Assembly (NCBI GenBank): GCA_021205375.1
Contig: JAJPXR010000141.1
Coordinates: 1 to 9,234 of the forward strand
Direction of reading: 5' to 3'
DNA length: 9,234 nt
From: Clostridiales bacterium
GTDB taxonomy: Bacteria; Bacillota; Clostridia; Oscillospirales; Oscillospiraceae
Shown: positions 1-4,168 of the stretch, in pieces
How the letters are laid out: every line of letters begins with the position of its first letter
How positions within the stretch are numbered: position 1 is the stretch's first letter
Notes under the pieces: generated by a model
Databases searched by the model: none
Seen by the model: the letters and a program-made list of their open reading frames with translations, nothing else
Told to the model about the DNA's origin: nothing
Translations under genes and position numbers: made by a program

Positions 1-39
1 GCCCGCTCTGTCCTGGAGGGACGCAAGATTCAGTTTCAT
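1..39 (-). CDS. Start of a leftward gene, possibly mannitol dehydrogenase/fructuronate reductase family (partial)
   Basis: A minus-strand reading frame starts with ATG at 39-37 and runs open off the left edge; the visible peptide is MKLNLASLQDRAG. An AAAGGAG ribosome binding site lies at 54-48, 8 nt before the ATG, which is the main support for a real gene start. The peptide resembles, from memory, the N-termini of clostridial mannitol dehydrogenase/fructuronate reductase (UxuB-like) proteins, which often begin MKLN or MKLT followed by a short helix containing a Leu-x-(D/N)-R/K pattern. Thirteen residues cannot prove this. The gene is divergent from the GntR/FCD regulator, an arrangement common for regulator-target pairs and consistent with hexuronate catabolism. 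The gene start is fairly sure; the family is tentative. Confidence 0.5.
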   Translation of the reverse strand, partial: MKLNLASLQDRAG

Positions 40-47
40 AGCAAACG

Positions 48-54
48 CTCCTTT
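48..54 (-). promoter_or_regulatory. Ribosome binding site of the leftward gene at the left edge
   Basis: AAAGGAG on the minus strand, followed by 8 nt and the ATG at 39. Motif and spacing match those ahead of the second GH31 gene and dctQ. This site is what identifies the gene at the left edge. Confidence 0.6.
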
Positions 55-72
55 TGCCGCTTGGGTGGTTCT

Positions 73-101
73 CACACGCTCCAGCGGCAGCGGGGCGTGT
101 G
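73..101. repeat. Inverted repeat in the divergent regulatory region
   Basis: CACACGC (73-79) and GCGTGTG (95-101) form a perfect 7-bp inverted repeat around a 15-nt GC-rich spacer. It lies between the leftward gene (start 39) and the promoter of the regulator. It could be a hairpin in the 5' leader of the leftward gene or a binding site for the divergent regulator. No T-run follows it closely on either strand, so a terminator is unlikely. Confidence 0.35.
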
Positions 102-166
102 GATGGTTCAATTTTTGGGGAATCTGTAAATTTTTTTGATTATTTCCTGTTCAGTGAAAAAGCCCA

Positions 167-195
167 TTGACCTTTTCGCCAAAATTTATTACAAT
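167..195 (+). promoter_or_regulatory. Sigma-70 type promoter of the GntR/FCD regulator
   Basis: TTGACC at 167-172 and TACAAT at 190-195 are separated by exactly 17 bp, matching the -35/-10 consensus TTGACA/TATAAT closely. A second -10-like TATAAT overlaps at 195-200 but lacks a -35 at proper spacing. Transcription would start near 202, giving a leader of about 60 nt before the GTG proposed at 265. The promoter sits inside the long open frame beginning at TTG 136, so that upstream start can be excluded. Confidence 0.7.
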
Positions 196-212
196 ATAAT
201 AGTTACATTTGT

Positions 213-228
213 GTCAACTGTCGTCAAC
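213..228. promoter_or_regulatory. Possible autoregulatory operator: GTCAAC direct repeat
   Basis: GTCAAC occurs at 213-218 and again at 223-228, a 10-bp period that puts both copies on the same DNA face. The pair lies just downstream of the predicted transcription start, a usual position for a repressor roadblock. GntR/FCD proteins more often bind inverted repeats, and only weak dyad symmetry is seen here, so this is a tentative call. Confidence 0.25.
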
Positions 229-246
229 AACCAACTAATCCAAAAT

Positions 247-253
247 GAGGTGA
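247..253 (+). promoter_or_regulatory. Ribosome binding site deciding the GTG start of the regulator
   Basis: GAGGTGA at 247-253 lies 11 nt before GTG 265, a slightly long but workable spacing. It overlaps the other in-frame GTG (250), which has no good upstream site of its own. This favours 265 as the start. The only in-frame ATG nearby (313) would remove part of the DNA-binding domain. Confidence 0.45.
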
Positions 254-264
254 GTCCCATCAAA

Positions 265-945
265 GTGACAGAACGCCTTCCTCAGGAGACCGGGCGCTCC
301 TACGCTTACCGCATGATTCGTGAAAACATTATCTCCACAGAGCTGGCTCCGGGCAGCCTGGTCAGCGAAAAGGAGCTGGCGCAGCAACTCAATCTGTCCC
401 GCACCCCTGTCCGGGAGGCGCTGATCGACCTGGCCCAGGTGGGCGTGGTGGAGGTCATGCCTCAGAAGGGCAGCCGCATTTCTTACATCGACAGTCACAT
501 GGTCGAGGAAGCTCAGTTTATGCGTAACACCCTGGAGCGCGCTGTCTGTCGGCGGCTGTGTACCATGGAGGAACAGCCGGACCTGACCCCGCTGGTCAGG
601 AATCTGCACGCCCAGGAGGTCGCTTTCAGCGACGGAGAAAGCGAGGCTTTTTTCCGGCTGGACAACCAGTTTCACAAGCTGTTTTACCAGTTGGCGGGGA
701 TGTCCCACATCTATCAGCTCTCCAGCAACTTCATGATCCACTTCGACCGGCTGCGGAACCTCTCCCTGACCGTCCAGGACAACAGCCAGCTCATCGCCGA
801 CCACCGGGAGATGGTGGACTGTCTGCTGCTCCGGGATGAACCCGGCGTGGACCGGGCGCTGGACCGCCATCTGCACCGGTACAAAATCGACGAGGCGGTC
901 ATTCGCCAGACGTACCCCTCCTTCTTCCAGAAGGAGAGCCGGTAA
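265..945 (+). CDS. GntR family transcriptional regulator, FCD (FadR-like) subfamily
   Basis: This is a DNA-binding regulator of 226 residues when started at GTG 265, typical for FCD-type GntR proteins (220-240). The winged helix-turn-helix spans about residues 11-75, with the family pattern of a conserved Leu-Ala-Pro-Gly turn (LAPGSLVSEKELAQQL), then a recognition helix with SRTPVREAL, then a wing ending KGSRIS. The FCD effector domain spans about 78-215. Its usual metal-binding set is visible: D133 and H137 (DNQFH), H180 (ADHREM) and H202 (DRHLH). Known FCD regulators of this layout sense organic or sugar acids, for example UxuR/ExuR and LldR, and many are repressors released by ligand. The gene is divergent from the reductase-like gene and convergent with the GH31/TRAP cluster, so either or both could be its targets. 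It has its own promoter and terminator. GTG 250 (231 residues) is an alternative start. Family is certain; ligand unknown. Confidence 0.93.
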   Translation: MTERLPQETGRSYAYRMIRENIISTELAPGSLVSEKELAQQLNLSRTPVREALIDLAQVGVVEVMPQKGSRISYIDSHMVEEAQFMRNTLERAVCRRLCTMEEQPDLTPLVRNLHAQEVAFSDGESEAFFRLDNQFHKLFYQLAGMSHIYQLSSNFMIHFDRLRNLSLTVQDNSQLIADHREMVDCLLLRDEPGVDRALDRHLHRYKIDEAVIRQTYPSFFQKESR

Positions 946-966
946 CGCGTCAAATCAGCCCTTCTC

Positions 967-1002
967 ATGCCCCGAACTGGCAACGGTTCGGGGCATTTTT
1001 TG
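967..1002 (+). terminator. Intrinsic terminator of the GntR/FCD gene
   Basis: A perfect 11-bp stem, ATGCCCCGAAC (967-977) with GTTCGGGGCAT (986-996), encloses an 8-nt loop and runs into six or more T residues on the plus strand. It begins about 20 bp after the stop codon of the regulator. Confidence 0.92.
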
Positions 1003-1039
1003 GTTTTGCTGGTTATTTCTTTGAATCAGCCGCGTGTTT

Positions 1040-1070
1040 TAGTTGCTAGTCGCTAGTGGTTAGTTGCTAG
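1040..1070. repeat. Heptanucleotide tandem repeat (TAGTYGC-like)
   Basis: Four full copies and one partial copy of a 7-bp unit lie head to tail: TAGTTGC, TAGTCGC, TAGTGGT, TAGTTGC, TAG. It is non-coding and sits between the regulator's terminator and the end of the convergent GH31 gene. Short tandem repeats of this kind vary in copy number by slippage; no function is evident. Confidence 0.7.
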
Positions 1071-1138
1071 AAAGAGGACTTTTCCACTGGAAATCCCATA
1101 TTTGTCGAATAAAACTGACAACAAACGACAAGCACTAT

Positions 1139-1198
1139 CCCCTCTTGCCTCCCCTGAAAGGGGAGGAGGGCCGCCGCCTTTAGGCGGTGGCGGAGGGG
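1139..1198. repeat. Double-hairpin palindromic intergenic element
   Basis: Two adjacent hairpins are bracketed by an outer pair. The first is an 8-bp perfect stem CCTCCCCT/AGGGGAGG (1148-1155, 1159-1166) with a GAA loop. The second is CCGCCGCC/GGCGGTGG (1171-1178, 1183-1190) with a TTTA loop and one G-T wobble. CCCCTC (1139-1144) and GAGGGG (1193-1198) can pair outside them, giving a three-way junction. This looks like a dispersed palindromic intergenic repeat of a type seen in clostridial genomes. It lies between convergent genes and may help end or stabilise transcripts, but has no T-run on either strand. The rest of 1003-1241 shows no gene. Confidence 0.6.
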
Positions 1199-1241
1199 TT
1201 CCTAGTGCATGGCTGCATACAAGGGATAACCATGTTTGTTT

Positions 1242-3755
1242 TTATTCGTCCTCGGCCATGCCGATCAGGTCGAACTTCTCCGTGCTGACCACGATTTGGA
1301 AGTCCTCCTTTTGCGGCATGGCGCACTTGACCTGGATGCAGCGGTCGGACAGGTTGTAGAACCAGCCCTCGTCCGCCTGGTCGTAGGCGTCCCGCACGAT
1401 GTACCGGGTGACGGGCTTGCCGTCCACCGTGACCCAGAAGGCCCCCTTCTCCTTGCTGACCACCCGGAGGGTGATGTACTCCACGGTGGGGACATAGCTG
1501 CCCTCCCGGTGGAAGGAGATGACCTTTTGCTCCCCGGCCTGGACGGAGATGGTGGTTTTGGCGTAGACCCCCCGCTCAAAGTCCTGGGTGTGGCCGTCGT
1601 CGTCGTAAAAGACGTGAGAGCAGTCGCTCTCCGCGCCGATGACGAAGTCCAGATTCCGCAGCACGTCGGTGGACGCCTGGTGGATGTCCTCGCTGGTGTA
1701 GTAAATGGCGCTGCCCCGCAGGAACATGGGGATGGAGCTGAGGGTGACGGGCACCTCGATGGTCTGTCCCCCCGCATAGGCGCGCATGTTGTCGTTCATG
1801 TCGTACCAGGTGGCCCCGGCGGGCAGATAGACCTGGCGGGTGGTGGCCCCTTCCTCTAAGACGTTTGCCACCAACACCGAGCTGCCGAACATAAAGGTCA
1901 ACAGCTTGTCGTTGTAGCAGTTCTTGTCGTGGGGGAACTCCAGGAACAGGGGCCGCATGGCGGGCATCCCGTTGGTGTGGGCCTCATACATCAGGGAGTA
2001 GAGGTAGGGCATCATCCGGTAGCGCTGGGCGTAGGCCGCCTGCACGTCCGCCAAATGCTCCTCGTACATCCAGGGCTGGGTGACGGTGTTGTCGTTGTTG
2101 GCGGAGTTCATGCAGAACCGGGGCTGGAACGCGCCGCTCTGGATCCACCGCAGCAACAGCTCGCCGCTGGGGGCGGGACCGGCGAAGCCGCCGATGTCGC
2201 ATCCCATGTTGGGGCACCCGGACAGCCCCATGCCGATGATGGTAGCCACGTTGAATTTCAGCGTCCGCCAGTCGGTCAGGTTGTCGCCGCCCCACACCTG
2301 GGCGTACCGCTGGATACCGGCGAACCCGGCCCGGTTGATGATGTAGGGCCGCTCGTTGGGGTAGACCTCCGCGATGGCCTCCTTCGCCAGGTACGCCATC
2401 ATGTTGCTGTGGATGATTTTCAACTGGGCCATGTCGCCCCCCATGCCCTCAAAGGAGCAATAGGCGGTGCGGTCCTCCACGCCGTCCAGCTCGCAGTTGT
2501 CGTTCCAGACGGTCTTGGTACCCTTCTCCAGGATGTTGGTTTTCAGCAATTCCTTCCAGCAGTCCCTGGCCTTGGGGTCGGTGAAGTCCACGAACCGGCC
2601 CACGCCGCCCCACCAGCGGCCATAGTAATCTTCCTTGCCGTCGGGGGTCTTGATGAAGGCGTCCGCCTCCTTGAACCGGTCCATATAGGGGTGGTTTTGC
2701 AGGATGCCGGGCTTCAGGTTGGGAATGACGTTGATGCCCCGCTCGTTCATGTGGGCGAAGAAGCCCTCCGGGTCCGGGAACCGACGCTTGTTCCAGTTGA
2801 ACACATAGCGCAGGTTGTCCTCCTCGCCGGAGGAATAGCCGCTGGCAAGCCAGAAGTTATCGATGTAGATCTTCTCGGCAAAGTGCTTGTCGATGACCTT
2901 GTAGATCTCCTGGTCGCAGTCCTTTTCCAGCTCCGCATAGTACATGGTGCTGGCGGTGAAGCCCAACGACTGCTTGGTGGGCATGGCGCAGCGGCCGGTC
3001 AACTGGGTGTACCGGTCCAGCACGGCGGACATCTCCGGCCCGTTGATGAGGAACAGGTCGATGTCGCCGCCGTCGGTCTGGTAGTAGCAGTAGCGCTCCC
3101 AGTAGCCGCTGATCTCGTTGCACATGTCAAAGGCCGCGTCATAGCTGTTGTTGTAGAACAGACCCACAGCCTTCTGCACGTCCTCGTTGACGCGGATATA
3201 GAAGGGGATGTGTTTGTACAGAGGGTCGCCAAACTCCGGGTCGTGGCCGATGGCGTCCTTGGGGCACATCCGCATGTGGCGGCCCTTTTTGTCCAGGTGG
3301 CCGGTCTTTTCGCCAAAGCCATAGAAGTGGTCCTTGTCCCGGTCCACCTTGGAGTAATGGGTCAGGCGGCCAAGCTGGTCCCGGTCAAAGGCCCGCTCCG
3401 CCAGGTCGGAATAGAGCAGCGTTCCCCCGTTGTCGTAGAGGCGGAAGTGGAAGGGCCGCTTGTTCAGCACCAGCCGCAGGGTGGCAGTGCGGAAGGTCAG
3501 CGCCTTGTCCGTCTCCTCATAGGGGACATCCAGGGCGGTGATGCGCTGGCGCTCGTCCTTGAGCAGCTCGTCCAGGTCGTCGTCCCAGGCGGTGGTGACC
3601 AGGGCGTAGGACGCCTCCTGGAACCGCTTGTCGAAGCTGACGCGGATGCGCAAAATGTCGTCGGTCAGGAAAATCAGCTTCACATCCGCCGCGTCGCCGT
3701 GGACCAGATAGCCGTTGTCCAGTTTTTCGATGGATTGATAACTTCTCAGCAGCAT
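1242..3755 (-). CDS. Glycoside hydrolase family 31 enzyme, paralog 1 (divergent active site)
   Basis: GH31 enzymes are retaining alpha-glycosidases or transglycosylases; this one has 837 residues and no signal peptide, so it should be cytoplasmic. An N-terminal beta-sandwich occupies about 1-240. The (beta/alpha)8 barrel spans about 250-600 and is followed by C-terminal beta domains with the YDDDG motif at 717-721. The predicted nucleophile is D419 in WNDNCE (417-422) and the predicted acid/base is D491 in WGGDN. R475 (RAGFAG), D299 and the IPNLKPGIL strand are also in place. Two positions differ from paralog 2: W302 replaces a His and N550 replaces the His expected near the -1 subsite. The start is ATG 3755, because AAAGGGA lies 8 nt upstream; ATG 3764 would leave no spacing. 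It is probably the last gene of the TRAP/GH31 cluster, but a 413-bp gap with two hairpin elements separates it from paralog 2. Family is certain; substrate (alpha-glucoside, -xyloside, -galactoside or other) is unknown. Confidence 0.93.
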   Translation of the reverse strand: MLLRSYQSIEKLDNGYLVHGDAADVKLIFLTDDILRIRVSFDKRFQEASYALVTTAWDDDLDELLKDERQRITALDVPYEETDKALTFRTATLRLVLNKRPFHFRLYDNGGTLLYSDLAERAFDRDQLGRLTHYSKVDRDKDHFYGFGEKTGHLDKKGRHMRMCPKDAIGHDPEFGDPLYKHIPFYIRVNEDVQKAVGLFYNNSYDAAFDMCNEISGYWERYCYYQTDGGDIDLFLINGPEMSAVLDRYTQLTGRCAMPTKQSLGFTASTMYYAELEKDCDQEIYKVIDKHFAEKIYIDNFWLASGYSSGEEDNLRYVFNWNKRRFPDPEGFFAHMNERGINVIPNLKPGILQNHPYMDRFKEADAFIKTPDGKEDYYGRWWGGVGRFVDFTDPKARDCWKELLKTNILEKGTKTVWNDNCELDGVEDRTAYCSFEGMGGDMAQLKIIHSNMMAYLAKEAIAEVYPNERPYIINRAGFAGIQRYAQVWGGDNLTDWRTLKFNVATIIGMGLSGCPNMGCDIGGFAGPAPSGELLLRWIQSGAFQPRFCMNSANNDNTVTQPWMYEEHLADVQAAYAQRYRMMPYLYSLMYEAHTNGMPAMRPLFLEFPHDKNCYNDKLLTFMFGSSVLVANVLEEGATTRQVYLPAGATWYDMNDNMRAYAGGQTIEVPVTLSSIPMFLRGSAIYYTSEDIHQASTDVLRNLDFVIGAESDCSHVFYDDDGHTQDFERGVYAKTTISVQAGEQKVISFHREGSYVPTVEYITLRVVSKEKGAFWVTVDGKPVTRYIVRDAYDQADEGWFYNLSDRCIQVKCAMPQKEDFQIVVSTEKFDLIGMAEDE

Positions 3756-3763
3756 GGCAGACA

Positions 3764-3770
3764 TCCCTTT
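3764..3770 (-). promoter_or_regulatory. Ribosome binding site deciding the start of GH31 paralog 1
   Basis: AAAGGGA on the minus strand lies 8 nt before ATG 3755. It abuts the alternative ATG at 3764, which therefore lacks a usable site. It is a weaker match than the AAAGGAG ahead of paralog 2, and it lies only 5 bp from the end of hairpin element copy A. Confidence 0.6.
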
Positions 3771-3775
3771 CTTAT

Positions 3776-3935
3776 GGAACCTCTGATTGAATAGCTCCCG
3801 GCGTCTGGACGGCTTATTTCGCGCAACTCTTCGTTGCAGAATCTTGAAATACACAAAGTATTCCTGCGATTCTGCGCCTCGATTTGCACAAAATCTGCTC
3901 GCCCAGCCATCCAAGGCCATTTAATCAGAGATTCC
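3776..3935 (-). mobile_element. Hairpin element copy A (MITE-like, about 160 bp)
   Basis: The terminal inverted repeats are GGAACCTCTGATTGAATAG (3776-3794) and, on the other strand, GGAATCTCTGATTAAATGG (3935-3917), 16 of 19 matching. The interior is also self-complementary: GCAGAATC (3836-3843) pairs with GATTCTGC (3868-3875), and AATAC (3848-3852) with GTATT (3858-3862) around a 5-nt loop. Outer arms near 3805-3830 and 3880-3912 pair imperfectly, so the whole unit can fold into one long hairpin. Its interior aligns along its length, nearly without gaps, with copy B read in the opposite direction. It has no coding capacity and no clear target-site duplication. Strand is set to match the interior orientation of copy B. 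It is probably a non-autonomous mobile or structured repeat. Confidence 0.6.
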
Positions 3936-3954
3936 TTGTCATGCGTCTCCCTGG

Positions 3955-3985
3955 GGAGCGCCGAAGTGAAACGCCCCGGCGCTCC
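3955..3985. repeat. Isolated GC-rich inverted repeat between the two hairpin elements
   Basis: GGAGCGCCG (3955-3963) and CGGCGCTCC (3977-3985) form a perfect 9-bp stem with a 13-nt loop. TTTT follows on the plus strand, so it looks like a rightward terminator, but no rightward gene precedes it. In the minus-strand transcript of the GH31 genes it has no T-run downstream. It may be the terminator of a lost gene or part of a composite repeat. Confidence 0.45.
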
Positions 3986-4002
3986 TTTTGGGAGGAAATT
4001 TA

Positions 4003-4162
4003 GGCGGCACCACACAATTCGGCAAGAGTGGATTGCGAAGAAAATTTTTGGCAGAACAAGGCGCAAAAACGCAGGAATCCTTTGTGGATTTCAAGTTTTT
4101 GCAACGCAGTTATGGCGGAAATTTTCCGCAAGACGCCGTAGCCCTAATTGTGCGGTGTTGCC
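4003..4162 (+). mobile_element. Hairpin element copy B (MITE-like, about 160 bp)
   Basis: The terminal inverted repeats are GGCGGCACCACACAATTCGG (4003-4022) and, on the other strand, GGCAACACCGCACAATTAGG (4162-4143), 16 of 20 matching. TTA flanks both ends, a possible short target duplication. In the interior, GCAAAAAC (4063-4070) pairs perfectly with GTTTTTGC (4095-4102), and AATCC (4076-4080) with GGATT (4086-4090) around loop TTTGT. The loop and the GCAGG and TCAA side segments are identical to copy A while the stems differ in a compensated way. The element ends 6 bp from the stop codon of GH31 paralog 2, so it lies in the 3' end of that transcript and could act as a terminator or processing signal. 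Confidence 0.6.
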
Positions 4163-4168
4163 TTAAGG

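Noticed and set aside
136..264. N-terminal extension of the GntR/FCD protein from TTG 136
   Set aside because: The best promoter (167-195) and its predicted start near 202 lie inside this extension, so the transcript would not contain TTG 136; the extra residues match nothing in the family.
1102..1131. Inverted TTGTCG/CGACAA pair (1102-1107, 1126-1131) as a regulator binding site
   Set aside because: The 6-bp match in AT-rich DNA is easily due to chance; it sits downstream of both convergent genes with no promoter near.
2499..2501. Sulfoquinovosidase identity for the GH31 enzymes
   Set aside because: A sulfonate-linked role would fit a TRAP importer, but the nucleophile region is WNDNCE rather than the W-M-A-D-F-G-E-Y type of YihQ-like sulfoquinovosidases.
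1929..3794. A 621-codon open frame on the plus strand opposite GH31 paralog 1
   Set aside because: Same antisense effect of high GC at third positions; composition is biased and the true gene on the minus strand accounts for the region.
3756..3920. N-terminal extension of GH31 paralog 1 upstream of ATG 3755
   Set aside because: The extension translates through hairpin element copy A and has no counterpart in paralog 2; AAAGGGA with correct spacing supports ATG 3755.
3776..4162. CRISPR array or phage attachment site
   Set aside because: Only two copies exist, in opposite orientation and about 160 bp long, without regular spacers, cas genes, an integrase or a tRNA.
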